This document shows, piece after piece, positions 32,112-40,864 of a stretch of DNA of 64,000 bases. Source of the stretch: Alphaproteobacteria bacterium (GTDB lineage Bacteria; Myxococcota_A; UBA796; CAJQPC01); contig JACKEV010000006.1 of NCBI GenBank assembly GCA_020632795.1, positions 988,501-1,052,500 on the forward strand. The letters are read 5' to 3'. The stretch's first letter is position 1; each line of letters opens with the position of its first letter. Under the pieces are notes generated by a model. It worked only from the letters and a program-made list of their open reading frames with translations. It was not told the DNA's origin and ran no database searches. The translations under genes were made by a program, and so were the position numbers.

Positions 32112-33374
32112 GTGAGCGCAGACGGACCGATCCTCCGACGGGTGGAGATCCGGGGCTTCAAGGCCCTGAGCGACATCACCTTGGACCTCCACGGTGTCAC
32201 GGTGCTCGTCGGCCCGAACGCCTGCGGGAAGAGCTCGGTGCTCCAAGCCGCGACGCTGGCCCACGACCTGCTCACAGGCCTCGACTCGGGGTCGGTCCAG
32301 GTTCCGGAGGTTGAGTCCAGGCTGCAGCAGCACCGCACAAAGCCTGATAGGCCCGATCTTTCGATTCGCCTGCATCTTCGTGGCGAGCAGGTGGTCGGGC
32401 TCCGAACCAGCGACTCTCCCAGGAGGGCCTCGGGGGACCCCTCCGTCTATGCGTTGTTCGGTTTGAGAGAGCGTCCCCAGGATCAGCGGCTCGATCATCG
32501 CCTTGAGGAGCGTGCCGCGGAGGCTGTCAAGGCGTTGCCGGCCATGCGTTGGCTGCGTCTCGACGCCGAGAAGCTGGCTTCGCCCTCCCCGGCCTCTCCC
32601 CAACCCGTCCTCACGGTCGACGGCTTCGGCCTGCCCAGCGTGCTCGACGCCCTCGTGCGCGCCCGCGATGGCCGCATCGAGCGCATTGAAAAGCACCTCA
32701 CGCAAGTCGTTCCCCAGGTACAGCGCATCCGCACGGACACCCTCAAGCTGATCCAGGAGACGACAGAGACCCTGCGCGTCGAGGATCAGGTGCTGTCTCG
32801 CCCGACCCGCCGAGAGGTCACGGGCCTGACGTTCTCCGTTCAGATGAGGGACATCGGCTGGATCCCGGCCGAAGCGCTCAGCGAGGGCACCCTGCTGGCG
32901 CTCGGCCTGCTGACGGTCCTTGAGATGTCCGAACGCCCCACAGTGCTGATGCTCGATGACCTGGATCGCGCCCTCCACCCGGCCGCGCAGCTGAAGATCG
33001 TGTCCACGCTTCGCGAGGTTCAGGCCCGAACGCCGAACCTGCAGATCCTCGCGACGGCGCACGCGCCGATGATCCTGGCCGGTTTCCGCGATCGTGAGAT
33101 CATCCGCATGGGGCTGGACGACGCCGGGCACGCCCAGGTCTACCCCCACCCCGGGGGCGCGCCGGGCTGGATGACCCCCAGCGAGATCCTGGACCAGTAC
33201 TTCGACATCTCCCGGCCCTCCATCTCGCAGGATCTGCAGCGATACGCGCTGCTCGCGGATGACCCGCTGCGCAGCGACGCGGAGGACGCCGAGCTCCCCG
33301 TGCTGCGAGCCCGCCTCCGGGTTGCTGACGCGGACCCGGGCTGGGACCCCGTGGAGCGGGAATCCACGTCATGA
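32112..33374 (+). CDS. AAA/ABC-type ATPase of a Septu-like defence pair (PtuA-like)
   Basis: A 420-residue SMC/OLD-like ATPase. Walker A is VGPNACGKSS at residues 33-42, and the Walker B/D-loop is VLMLDDLDRALHP at about 277-289, followed by ILATAHAPM with the switch His. Between these lies a helical and Q-loop region. GAGGAGG precedes the GTG start by three bases. The stop overlaps the start of an HNH nuclease gene (ATGA). ATPase plus HNH nuclease is the make-up of Septu anti-phage systems (PtuA/PtuB). Codon use (for example CTT, CGT, GAT) is less GC-biased than in flanking genes, consistent with transfer. Length is shorter than many PtuA proteins, so the subtype is uncertain. Confidence 0.8.
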   Translation: MSADGPILRRVEIRGFKALSDITLDLHGVTVLVGPNACGKSSVLQAATLAHDLLTGLDSGSVQVPEVESRLQQHRTKPDRPDLSIRLHLRGEQVVGLRTSDSPRRASGDPSVYALFGLRERPQDQRLDHRLEERAAEAVKALPAMRWLRLDAEKLASPSPASPQPVLTVDGFGLPSVLDALVRARDGRIERIEKHLTQVVPQVQRIRTDTLKLIQETTETLRVEDQVLSRPTRREVTGLTFSVQMRDIGWIPAEALSEGTLLALGLLTVLEMSERPTVLMLDDLDRALHPAAQLKIVSTLREVQARTPNLQILATAHAPMILAGFRDREIIRMGLDDAGHAQVYPHPGGAPGWMTPSEILDQYFDISRPSISQDLQRYALLADDPLRSDAEDAELPVLRARLRVADADPGWDPVERESTS

Positions 33375-34120
33375 TTCGGGTGGTTCGTGGGTCACCCCCT
33401 TCAATGGAGGTGCTCGCCTGCGTCGATCTCCTGGACCAGGCGGAGAAGGACGTTGAGGCCGGTCAGCTGAAGCCTGAGGAGCTGACCGGGTATGGGTGGG
33501 CGCGCGCCCCGCTCTTCCAGGCCCAGAACGGCAAGTGCGCATGGTGCGAGTTGTCGGAGCAGATCCAGCACAACGCCGTCGACCATCTTCGCCCGAAGTC
33601 CGTCTACTGGTGGTTGACCTGGACATGGGAGAACCTCCTCTTTGCCTGCAGGGTATGCAACCGGCACAAGTCGGACGACTTCCCCCTGCTCAAAGGGCGC
33701 AGGCTGATGGCAGGGGAGCAACCTCCCGGAGCAGAACGCCCCGCGCTGCTGGACCCCGCCGACCCGAACGTCCGGCCTCGGGACCACATCCAGTTCCGTC
33801 CCGTCGGCGGACGGTGGGTGCCCACCCCACGGGCCGGGAGCCGCAGAGGCGAGGCCACGATCCGGATCCTCCAGCTCGACAGATTCGACCTGCTCGACCG
33901 CTACCAGGACCACGTTGAGGCGCTGGGGGACAGCCTCGACGCCATCCGGGCGGCGGTCAGCGGCGGGGACCACGCCACCGTCCAGGCCACCTGGAGGCGG
34001 ACGCTCCAGCGCCGCACCCGGCCCCGCCAACCCCTCATTGCGCTGACCCTCGACGTGCTGGACCACCACTTCCCGCCGCGACTGCGGGAGCACTTCGGCT
34101 TGATTCTGCCGACTCGGTAG
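33371..34120 (+). CDS. HNH endonuclease of a Septu-like defence pair (PtuB-like)
   Basis: A 249-residue protein with a zinc-type HNH domain at residues 52-105: CAWCE (Cys56, Cys59), a VDHLRPKS segment (Asp71, His72), WENLLFACRVCNRHKSDDFPL (Asn88, Cys93, Cys96, His99). This order is that of HNH nucleases such as PtuB and the retron-associated HNH effectors. The C-terminal 140 residues are helical and not recognised. The start overlaps the ATPase stop. The ATPase is expected to regulate or position the nuclease until a phage signal is sensed; that mechanism is from the family, not from this sequence. Confidence 0.8.
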   Translation: MIRVVRGSPPSMEVLACVDLLDQAEKDVEAGQLKPEELTGYGWARAPLFQAQNGKCAWCELSEQIQHNAVDHLRPKSVYWWLTWTWENLLFACRVCNRHKSDDFPLLKGRRLMAGEQPPGAERPALLDPADPNVRPRDHIQFRPVGGRWVPTPRAGSRRGEATIRILQLDRFDLLDRYQDHVEALGDSLDAIRAAVSGGDHATVQATWRRTLQRRTRPRQPLIALTLDVLDHHFPPRLREHFGLILPTR

Positions 34121-34166
34121 CGGCTCATGGAGCGGGCGTCGGGCCCTGTCGACCTGTGTTTCGATG

Positions 34167-34199
34167 TTGACACCATTTACTGTCAATATTACAGTAAAT
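34167..34199 (+). promoter_or_regulatory. Promoter overlapping a perfect inverted repeat (operator for MerR-like regulator)
   Basis: A -35 box TTGACA at 34167-34172 and a -10-like TACAGT at 34190-34195 with 17-base spacing. The perfect inverted repeat ATTTACTGT, seven bases, ACAGTAAAT spans 34175-34199, between and over the -10. It is strikingly AT-rich for this genome and ends 3 bases before the ATG of the regulator at 34203, so transcription may start at or next to the start codon. Autoregulation is the simplest reading. Confidence 0.65.
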
Positions 34200-34202
34200 G
34201 CC

Positions 34203-34739
34203 ATGACCGTCATCCCCGTGGAATACAGCCTGTCTGAGCTGGTCGAGGTCACCGCCGCGCTGCTCCGTCGCGCCGATGTCGGCGCCGAGGACGAGCGGGT
34301 GCGGGACGTCCCCGACGCGCGGACCCTGCGCTACTACCAGACCCTCGGCGTCCTCGACCGCCCGCTGCGCTACGACGGACGGCGCGCGGTCTACGGCCAC
34401 CGCCACCTGCTCCAGGCGGTCTGCACGAAGCTGCTCCAGGCCCGGGGTCTGTCCCTCGCCCAGGTTCAGGCGGCCCTTCGGGGTGCGTCCAACACCCAGC
34501 TCCAGGCCGCGCTGGACGACGCGCTCGGCTCAGCCGCGCCGTCGCCTGAGCGGGCGCCCGAGCAGGCGCCCGAGCAGGCGCCGCTCCCCGCTCCCTCACC
34601 CCTTCCCTCACCCCGCCCACTGCGCAGCGCCGAGCTGGCCCCGGGCGTGTGGGTGACCCTCGATCCCAGTTTGGTCGCAGACCCGGACGATCTTCTCCGG
34701 CGCCTGCGCGCCGCCGCCCGACCAGGAGGTCTCGAATGA
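34203..34739 (+). CDS. MerR-like transcriptional regulator
   Basis: A 178-residue protein. Residues 30-100 resemble a MerR-type winged helix: DARTLRYYQTLGVLDRPL followed by YDGRRAVYGHRHLLQAVCTK and GLSLAQVQAAL. The N-terminal extension is unlike classic MerR. A Pro/Glu/Ala/Gln-rich linker (residues about 120-148) leads to a short C-terminal segment. ATG 34203 lies immediately after a palindromic promoter, so the regulator probably controls itself and the VIT-vWA gene, which overlaps its stop (ATGATG). No conserved metal-binding cysteines are seen at the C-terminus, so the signal is unknown. Confidence 0.72.
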   Translation: MTVIPVEYSLSELVEVTAALLRRADVGAEDERVRDVPDARTLRYYQTLGVLDRPLRYDGRRAVYGHRHLLQAVCTKLLQARGLSLAQVQAALRGASNTQLQAALDDALGSAAPSPERAPEQAPEQAPLPAPSPLPSPRPLRSAELAPGVWVTLDPSLVADPDDLLRRLRAAARPGGLE

Positions 34740-37189
34740 TGCCCATCCCCGCCACACCGGACCTGTACGACGGCCCGGCCCACGACCCCCGGGGCCTCGG
34801 GGGGCTGGTCGCCCTCGCCGAGCGCGCCGAGCTGCCTCTGCCGCTCCGGGAGGTCCGCGTGCGGGCCCGCGTCGCCGGAGACTGCTGCGTGACCACCATC
34901 GAGCAGCGCTTCGGCAACCCCTTGGACGCGCCGGCCGAGGCCGTCCACATCTGCCCCCTGCCCGAGGACGGCGCGGTGACCGGCGTGGAGCTGGTCTGCG
35001 GCGCGATGACGGTACGTGCGGAGTGCCGGGAGCGGCAGGAGGCCGAGGCTCGGTTTGACGCGGCCCGCCGCGTGGGCCACCGGGCCGCCCTGCTGACCCG
35101 GGAGCGGGACGACGTCCACACCCTGCGGGTGACCAACCTGCCCCCGGGCGAGGAGGTCACCGTCCGGATCGAGCTGGTCCAGCGCCTGGAGGCCCAGGAC
35201 GGCCGTCTGATCTGGCGCTTCCCCACCACCCTCGCGCCCCGGTACACGCCCGGCACGCCAGTGGGCCACAGTGGGCCCGGGGTCGCGCCGGACACGGATC
35301 AGGCCCCCGACGCCTCCCGTCTGTCCCCGCCCCTGCGCCTGGAAGGCGGGACCGCCCTGGATCTGGAGGTCTTCGTGGAGGGCCCCGTGCGCGCCCTGGC
35401 GTCCAGCCTGCACGCCATGAGGTTGGACCTGGAGGGCGGGGGGGTTCGGGTGGCCCCGTCGGGCAAGACCACCCTGGATCGCGACTTCATCCTGGCTTTC
35501 GCCACCGGCGACGCCGAGCGCTGCGCCGGGCGGGCCTGGACCGACGGGCGCCACACCCTGGTGCTGGTCGAGCCGCCCACCGACCGCTTCCCCGAGGCGC
35601 TGCCCCGCGACGTCGTCTTCGTCATCGACGTCTCCGGCTCGATGGACGGCCGGAAGATGGAGGCGGCGCGGCTGGCCCTGACCACCGCGCTGCGCGGCCT
35701 GGTGGAGGGCGATCGCTTCCGGCTCATCGCCTTCAACACACGCCACCACACCTTCGCGCCCGAGTTCACCGACTTCAGCCAGCGCAACCTGGAGCGCGCC
35801 GAGGGCTGGGTGCGCGCCCTGCGGCCGGGCGGCGGCACGGAGATGCTCGCGCCGATCCAGGCCGCGTTGGACGGGGAGACCCCGCCCGGCCGGATCCGCA
35901 CGGTGCTCTTCATCACCGACGGGCAGGCGCACAACGACGGCCCCCTGGTCGCGGCGGTGGCCAACCGGCGCAGGGGCGCGCGGTTCTTCACCCTGGGCAT
36001 CGACACGGCGGTGAACGCGGCGCTGCTCAAGCGCCTCGCCCGGGTCGGCGGCGGGACCTGCGACCTGTGTACCCCGTCCGATGACATCGAGGCCATCGTC
36101 GCCCGCCTGGAGGCCCGGGTCGGCAGCCCCCTCCTCTCCGAGCTGCAGGCGGACGGGGAAGGCGGCGTGCTGGCCGCCCGCCCGGAGGGGCAGGTGCTCT
36201 TCTCCGGCAAGCCGGCGGCCATCCTGCTGGAGGGGGCCCCGACGACCGTGTCCCTGACCGGACGCAGCGCCGAGGGCGCCTGGCAGCAGCAGCTCACACC
36301 CCGGCAGGCCAGCCTGAGCCTGGGCGCGCTGTGGGCCCGCGAGCGGGTCGCCTGGCTGGAGGACCGCCTGGCCGTGCGCCCCTTCGAAGAGGAGGCCATC
36401 GTGCCGGAGATCCGCCGCATCGCCCTGGCCCACGGCATCGCCTCCCGGGCCACGGCCTTCGTGGCGGTCGAGACCTCCCGCATCGTGGGCGACGGGGACC
36501 CGACGGTCATCGTCCAGCCCGCCGAGCTGCCGCACCAGTGGACCCCGCAGGGCGGCGGCGGCGCGTTCGCGGGGGCCGCCCCCCCACCTCCAGCGATGCG
36601 CCCGGCCCCCGGCGCGCCGCCGCCGAGTCCGGTCCTCCACCGCCGCGCCAGGCGGGCGCCGATGCGAGAGAAGCTGGAGGACGCCTGGAACGCTCCCACG
36701 ACGTCGCCCCCGATGACCGAGGGCAGCAAGAAGGGCCGCGCCGCAGGCGCCGGCCTGTCCCAGGCCCTCTTCGAGGTCGCGTTCGAGGAGGAGGACAGCG
36801 AGGCGTCGTTCGCCGACGGGTCCGTGGCCGGGGCCACCCCGGCCAGCCCGGCCGCTCGGCGGGCCGTGGACACCTCCGCGCTCGCGCAGCGCCTGGCCGC
36901 CTCCCAGGACGCGGACGGCAGCTTTGGCGGCGACGTAGCCCGCACTGCGGCGGCGTTGCTGGCCCTGGTCCTCTTCGGACACACCCGCCGGAAGGGCCTG
37001 CGGCGCCGGGCGGTGCTCAAGGCCGCGAGCTGGCTGGAGGCCCACCGCAGCCGGCCCGAGGCGGCGGCGGCGCTGGAGGCGCTGGCGGCGGCCGAGGCGG
37101 GTCATCGCCCTCAGCCGACGGGGGCCTGGGCGGCGCTTCGTGCTGCGGGGCCGGAGGGCGAGGTGCTGCGGCAGGCGGAGGATTCCTGA
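34736..37189 (+). CDS. VIT and von Willebrand A domain protein
   Basis: An 817-residue protein. Residues about 25-160 form a VIT (vault/inter-alpha-trypsin) domain, and a vWA domain begins near 290 with the MIDAS motif VFVIDVSGSMDGRKM (D-x-S-x-S) and later LFITDGQAHNDGP. A Pro/Ala-rich low-complexity stretch (about residues 605-645) separates this from an Ala-rich helical C-terminus. No signal peptide or membrane helix is apparent, so a cytoplasmic location is likely. ATG 34736 overlaps the MerR-like stop, which points to joint control. VIT-vWA proteins are widespread with poorly known roles; the regulator-VIT-vWA pair is a recurrent-looking unit worth noting. Confidence 0.85.
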   Translation: MMPIPATPDLYDGPAHDPRGLGGLVALAERAELPLPLREVRVRARVAGDCCVTTIEQRFGNPLDAPAEAVHICPLPEDGAVTGVELVCGAMTVRAECRERQEAEARFDAARRVGHRAALLTRERDDVHTLRVTNLPPGEEVTVRIELVQRLEAQDGRLIWRFPTTLAPRYTPGTPVGHSGPGVAPDTDQAPDASRLSPPLRLEGGTALDLEVFVEGPVRALASSLHAMRLDLEGGGVRVAPSGKTTLDRDFILAFATGDAERCAGRAWTDGRHTLVLVEPPTDRFPEALPRDVVFVIDVSGSMDGRKMEAARLALTTALRGLVEGDRFRLIAFNTRHHTFAPEFTDFSQRNLERAEGWVRALRPGGGTEMLAPIQAALDGETPPGRIRTVLFITDGQAHNDGPLVAAVANRRRGARFFTLGIDTAVNAALLKRLARVGGGTCDLCTPSDDIEAIVARLEARVGSPLLSELQADGEGGVLAARPEGQVLFSGKPAAILLEGAPTTVSLTGRSAEGAWQQQLTPRQASLSLGALWARERVAWLEDRLAVRPFEEEAIVPEIRRIALAHGIASRATAFVAVETSRIVGDGDPTVIVQPAELPHQWTPQGGGGAFAGAAPPPPAMRPAPGAPPPSPVLHRRARRAPMREKLEDAWNAPTTSPPMTEGSKKGRAAGAGLSQALFEVAFEEEDSEASFADGSVAGATPASPAARRAVDTSALAQRLAASQDADGSFGGDVARTAAALLALVLFGHTRRKGLRRRAVLKAASWLEAHRSRPEAAAALEALAAAEAGHRPQPTGAWAALRAAGPEGEVLRQAEDS

Positions 37190-37235
37190 GGGTGCACCTT
37201 CATCACCGGGGAGCGACGTCGGCACCTGAGATAAA

Positions 37236-37269
37236 ATGATAGTCACTCTCAATTGAGAGTGACTATCAT
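37236..37269. promoter_or_regulatory. 34-base perfect palindrome, TetR-type operator
   Basis: The two halves, ATGATAGTCACTCTCAA and its exact reverse complement, meet at 37252/37253, giving an uninterrupted 34-base palindrome 7 bases upstream of the TetR-family gene at 37277. Its low GC content stands out from the surroundings. The position suits an autoregulatory operator. A TAAAAT hexamer at 37232-37237 overlaps its left edge and could be a -10 box. Confidence 0.75.
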
Positions 37270-37276
37270 CCAACCC

Positions 37277-37888
37277 ATGACCACCCGAGCCGACGCCCCT
37301 CCCCGCAACCTCCGCGCCCGTCGGCGCGTCGCGCTCATGCGCCGCGTCCAGGCGGTGGCCCTCGACCTCTTCGAAGCGCGGGGCCTCGACGCCGTCACGG
37401 TCGAGGAGATCGCGGCGCGCTGCGAGGTCTCGCCCCCGACCCTCTACCGCCATTTCGGCACGAAGGAGCAGCTCGTCCTCTGGGATGAGTACGACGCGGT
37501 CGTCCTGGACGGGCTGACCCGGAACCTCCGCGGCCTCCCGGTGATGGAGGCGCTGCGCCGCACCATCCTGGACCCGTTGGAGCGCGTGTACGCCGCCGAC
37601 GCCGACCGGATCCTCCGGCGCGCCCGCCTCGCCGATCGGGAGCCCGCGCTCCAGGTCGCGCGCGCCACGGCGATGCGCGCGTTCCGCTCAGAGGTCGCCG
37701 AGCGCCTCCTGGAGGCCGGCTCCTGCCGCGACCGCTTCGAGGCGGACGTCGTCGCGGGCGCGTTCTTCCTGGCCCTGGAGGTCGCCATCGCGCACTGGGC
37801 GTCCGCCGAGGCTGCGGTTCCTCTGTGCGTGTTCATCGGCCGCGCGCTCGACGAGTTGGGCGCGCTCTCCCACCCCAAGCGCCCCTGA
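37277..37888 (+). CDS. TetR-family transcriptional repressor
   Basis: A 203-residue regulator. The N-terminal helix-turn-helix is typical: ALDLFEARGLDAVTVEEIAA then CEVSPPTLYRHFGTKEQLV (residues about 27-67). The rest is a helical ligand-binding domain of usual length. ATG 37277 is chosen because it follows the palindrome directly. It lies 19 bases upstream of an alpha/beta hydrolase gene in the same direction, which is the probable regulated partner; such pairs often respond to a small hydrophobic compound that the hydrolase processes. Confidence 0.88.
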   Translation: MTTRADAPPRNLRARRRVALMRRVQAVALDLFEARGLDAVTVEEIAARCEVSPPTLYRHFGTKEQLVLWDEYDAVVLDGLTRNLRGLPVMEALRRTILDPLERVYAADADRILRRARLADREPALQVARATAMRAFRSEVAERLLEAGSCRDRFEADVVAGAFFLALEVAIAHWASAEAAVPLCVFIGRALDELGALSHPKRP

Positions 37889-37907
37889 TCCGTGCCCGGA
37901 GACGCCC

Positions 37908-38705
37908 GTGTCGACCGCCTCCCTCCCCTTCTTCATCGAGCGCGGCACTGGCCCCCCGCTCCTCCTGATTCATGGGCTGATGGTGACCGGCGAGATGTAC
38001 GAGCCGGTGCTCGATCACTTCGCTGCCCGCCACCGGGTCATCGTCCCCGACCTGCGCGGCCACGGTCGCAGCCGCGGGCTGCCGCCGCCCTTCACCGTGC
38101 CGCAGCTCGCCGCCGACCTCGCCGCGCTGCTCGACCATCTGGGCGTCGAGTCGGCTGCGGTGCTCGGGTACTCACAGGGCGGAGCGGTGGCCCAGCAGCT
38201 CGCGCTCGCGGCGCCCGCGCGCTGCAGCCGCCTCGTGCTCGCCTGCACCTATGCCTTCAACATGGCCAGCCTCCGCGAGCGCATGGAGGGGTACGCCGCC
38301 CCGCTCCTCATCCGGGCGATGGGCATGGAGCGGTTCTCCCGCTTCGTCTTCTCGTCGGGGGTCGACGGCCTGGGCGATCCGCGAAAGGCCTGGCTCGCGG
38401 GCCTGATCGCCGCGCAGGATCCTGCGCTCATGATCGCGTCGTGGCGCGCGGCGATGGCCTATGACAGCCGGCCCCTCCTCCCCTCGATTCGATGCCCGAC
38501 GCTGGTGGTGGCCGGGTCGCGTGACACCGCTGTCCCCATCCATCACGCCCGCACGCTCCACGACGGGATCCCCGGCGCACGCCTGACCCTCATTGAGGGC
38601 GGCGGCCACGGCCTGATCTGGACCCACACCCTGTCGTTCGTGCGGGCGGTGGACAGGTTCCTCGATGAGGAGGGCGCGACACCGGATCCGCCGGGCAGCG
38701 CCTGA
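37908..38705 (+). CDS. Alpha/beta-fold hydrolase
   Basis: A 265-residue cytoplasmic hydrolase. The oxyanion HG motif is LLLIHGLMVTG, the nucleophile elbow GYSQGG (Ser near residue 90), the acid is likely Asp in GSRDTAVP, and the catalytic His lies in EGGGHGLIW. DLRGHGRS before the elbow is typical of the family. GTG 37908 follows CCGGAG by a good distance. It is 19 bases behind the TetR gene, so the pair probably forms one operon under the 37236 palindrome. Substrate unknown. Confidence 0.85.
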   Translation: MSTASLPFFIERGTGPPLLLIHGLMVTGEMYEPVLDHFAARHRVIVPDLRGHGRSRGLPPPFTVPQLAADLAALLDHLGVESAAVLGYSQGGAVAQQLALAAPARCSRLVLACTYAFNMASLRERMEGYAAPLLIRAMGMERFSRFVFSSGVDGLGDPRKAWLAGLIAAQDPALMIASWRAAMAYDSRPLLPSIRCPTLVVAGSRDTAVPIHHARTLHDGIPGARLTLIEGGGHGLIWTHTLSFVRAVDRFLDEEGATPDPPGSA

Positions 38706-38743
38706 GGTCCACCCACCCAGTGCGCAGCGGCGTGAGCGGCCGC

Positions 38744-39610
38744 TCAGGGCCCGCCCAGGACGCGATCCATGAAGGGGTCGATGGTCACGTTGCGCTCGTC
38801 GACCGGGATCTGGTGACCCGCGTCCGGGAACACGATGGCTTGAGCGTGGCCCCCTGCGCGCTCGATCTGCTCGGCCAGCGTCCGGGCCTGGTCCGGATCG
38901 GTCCGCTCGTCCTCGGCGCCCGCCAGGATCAGCACCTCGGCCTTGATCTGGTCGGCGAGGCGCAGCACCGAGCGCGCCTCCAGCGCCTCGGGCCCTCCCC
39001 CGGTCTCGGCGGTCAGGTTGTCCACGATGTCGCGCTGGATGCCCCTCCGCGGCGCCGCTGCGGCATAGCTGGGGAGGTCGTAGATCCCGGAGATCAGGAC
39101 CAGACCGGACACCGACGGGTCCCGCCCTGCGATCAAACCCGCCGTCATCGCGCCGCGGCTGATGCCCTCGATGAGCAGGCGGGTCGGCGAGGCCAGCCCG
39201 TCGGCGCGCAGCTTCGCGATGACCCCCGACACCGCGTGCTGGGTCCACGGGCCGCAGAAGTCGGCCGGGCCGGACGAGTCGCCGTAGCCCGGCTGGGACA
39301 CCGCCACCGCCAGGTACCCCCGCTCCGCGAGGCCCTTGAGGACGCCCCAGTCGACAAAGACGCGGCCGCCGGGGCGCAGGGGGGCCTGGTGGCCGTGCAG
39401 CAGGACGACGGTGGGCCACGGCCCGGCGCCGGCCGGCGCATCGAGGAAGTACTCAACCTGCTTGGACGGGTCGTCGGGGTGGGGCGCGTACAGGGGCGTC
39501 GCGGCGGTCGCTCCCCCGGCGGCGCGCAGGGTCGCGAGGCCCACGATGACGACCGCGCAGACCGCGAGCAGTGAAGCCCACATCCACGCCGTGTTGTTTC
39601 TGGCCAGCAT
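38744..39610 (-). CDS. Membrane-anchored or secreted alpha/beta hydrolase
   Basis: A 288-residue hydrolase with an N-terminal hydrophobic segment (WMWASLLAVCAVVIVGLATL, about residues 8-28) that serves as signal or anchor. Catalytic landmarks are VVLLHGHQAP (oxyanion), IEGISRGAMTAGL (Ser nucleophile, G-x-S-x-G), AGAEDERT (acid) and PDAGHQIP (His). It resembles prolyl-oligopeptidase-like or dienelactone-hydrolase-like esterases. ATG 39610 is supported by AGGAGG four bases upstream, so the longer open frame is not used. It converges with the hydrolase at 37908. Confidence 0.8.
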   Translation of the reverse strand: MLARNNTAWMWASLLAVCAVVIVGLATLRAAGGATAATPLYAPHPDDPSKQVEYFLDAPAGAGPWPTVVLLHGHQAPLRPGGRVFVDWGVLKGLAERGYLAVAVSQPGYGDSSGPADFCGPWTQHAVSGVIAKLRADGLASPTRLLIEGISRGAMTAGLIAGRDPSVSGLVLISGIYDLPSYAAAAPRRGIQRDIVDNLTAETGGGPEALEARSVLRLADQIKAEVLILAGAEDERTDPDQARTLAEQIERAGGHAQAIVFPDAGHQIPVDERNVTIDPFMDRVLGGP

Positions 39611-39683
39611 CAGCCCTCCTCGCCCTGATACCCGGATCCTCAAGGAGATATTGCGCAGCCACCGAGGCGGCCTCCGCTTCGCG

Positions 39684-39745
39684 CGACCGCTTGATCCCAA
39701 GGACGAAGCCCCTGCCGCTCAGGCGACAGGGGCTTCGAGGGTCGG
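39684..39745. terminator. Hairpin terminator in a diverged copy of the repeat at 40979-41190
   Basis: GAAGCCCCTG at 39705-39714 pairs with CAGGGGCTTC at 39727-39736, a 10-base-pair stem with a 12-base loop. It lies just beyond the stop of the lipoprotein gene (minus strand), so it probably ends that transcript. The flanks (CTTGATCCCAAGGAC before, CGAGGGTCGG after) resemble those of the two hairpins at 41.0-41.2 kb, showing common origin. Confidence 0.7.
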
Positions 39746-39763
39746 CCTGTTCAGGCGTCTGGT

Positions 39764-40864
39764 TCAGAGGCCTTCGACCAGGTAGAACGCCTTCTCCGTG
39801 GAGTTGCCCACCTCGACGACGAGCTTGGAGGCGGTGATGCCATGGATGCGCAGGACCGCCAGACCGGCGGCGTCGGCGCCCAGATCGATCTCCGTCCAAT
39901 CGGTCCCGTTGTAACGGAACAGCCCCTGGTTGCCGCCGACGAAGATGTTGCTGTTCGAGGTTCCCCAGATGTCGTAGTAGACGGGGTTGTCCGTGCCATC
40001 CACGGGCCTGGTGTCGGCGAGCTCCCAGCCGCCGTTCGAAGCGCTGCGATAGAGCTTGCTGCCGTACTGGTTGCCGGTCACCGCCATCCACATGTCGTCC
40101 GCGGCGGTGCCCCAGAAACCGACCACGCGGCCTTCATCGCCCGCCTCGATGGTCGCCCGGCTCCAGGACGAGCCATCCCAGTGGTGGATGGGGCTGTTGA
40201 ACAGAGACGTGAGCGCTCCGCCGACCCAGATGTCGTTGTCGTCCAGCCCCCACACGATGTGGGGGGCGTAGTCGAGGTTGCCGACCATGGTGTCCAGCGC
40301 GGTCGTCGTCCGGGTCGAGCCGTCCCAGGTGACGAAGTTGTAGTCGCCGCCGCGGGAGAGGTGGTAGGCGGCGCCCGAGCCGGACGCCCACATGGATCCT
40401 GGCGACAGCAGCGGCTGGTAGGTGTTGAGATCCTCCGGACCGTAGCCGTTGCTGAGCTGGGTCCAGCTCGTGCCATCGAAGCTGGCGATCATGGAGTTCC
40501 CGCACACCACGTACACGTCCGTGGTGGACGAGCCCGAGATGGCCCACGGATCGAAGAAGATGGTCATGTCGGGGGCGTTCGGGTCGAAACCGAACTGGTC
40601 CTGCTGCGCGGACAAGGTCCACGAGGCGCCGTCGAAGTACGTCACGCCGCCACCCGCGAGGATCCAGATGTTGTCCTCATCCGCGACGTACGCGCCCAGC
40701 CAGTTCGACGTGTCGGGCGCCGTGATGGCGCTGGCGCCCCAGGTGAGCGAGTTCAGGTTGGTGTCGCCGCCGGTGTCGTCGCTGCCGCTGCCGGTGTCGT
40801 CGCTGGTGGTGTCCTTGTCTCCGCAACCCGCCACAACAAGCAGTCCAAGTGCCAAGCTGATCAT
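39764..40864 (-). CDS. Lipoprotein with beta-propeller-like WDG repeats
   Basis: A 366-residue lipoprotein: signal and lipobox LVVAGC, then an Asp/Ser/Thr/Gly-rich linker, as usual in myxobacterial-type surface proteins. The body holds repeated segments of about 40-50 residues with a D-x-x-D/N-I/V-W-V/I-x-G strand (DNIWILAGGG, TDVYVVCGNS, NDIWVGGALT, DDMWMAVTGN, SNIFVGGNQG) followed by a F/Y/H-x-(W/Y)-x-G-x-x-W strand, consistent with a beta-propeller. Function is unknown, perhaps adhesion or binding. GGAGG precedes the ATG. The gene is flanked on both sides by related hairpin repeats. Confidence 0.78.
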   Translation of the reverse strand: MISLALGLLVVAGCGDKDTTSDDTGSGSDDTGGDTNLNSLTWGASAITAPDTSNWLGAYVADEDNIWILAGGGVTYFDGASWTLSAQQDQFGFDPNAPDMTIFFDPWAISGSSTTDVYVVCGNSMIASFDGTSWTQLSNGYGPEDLNTYQPLLSPGSMWASGSGAAYHLSRGGDYNFVTWDGSTRTTTALDTMVGNLDYAPHIVWGLDDNDIWVGGALTSLFNSPIHHWDGSSWSRATIEAGDEGRVVGFWGTAADDMWMAVTGNQYGSKLYRSASNGGWELADTRPVDGTDNPVYYDIWGTSNSNIFVGGNQGLFRYNGTDWTEIDLGADAAGLAVLRIHGITASKLVVEVGNSTEKAFYLVEGL

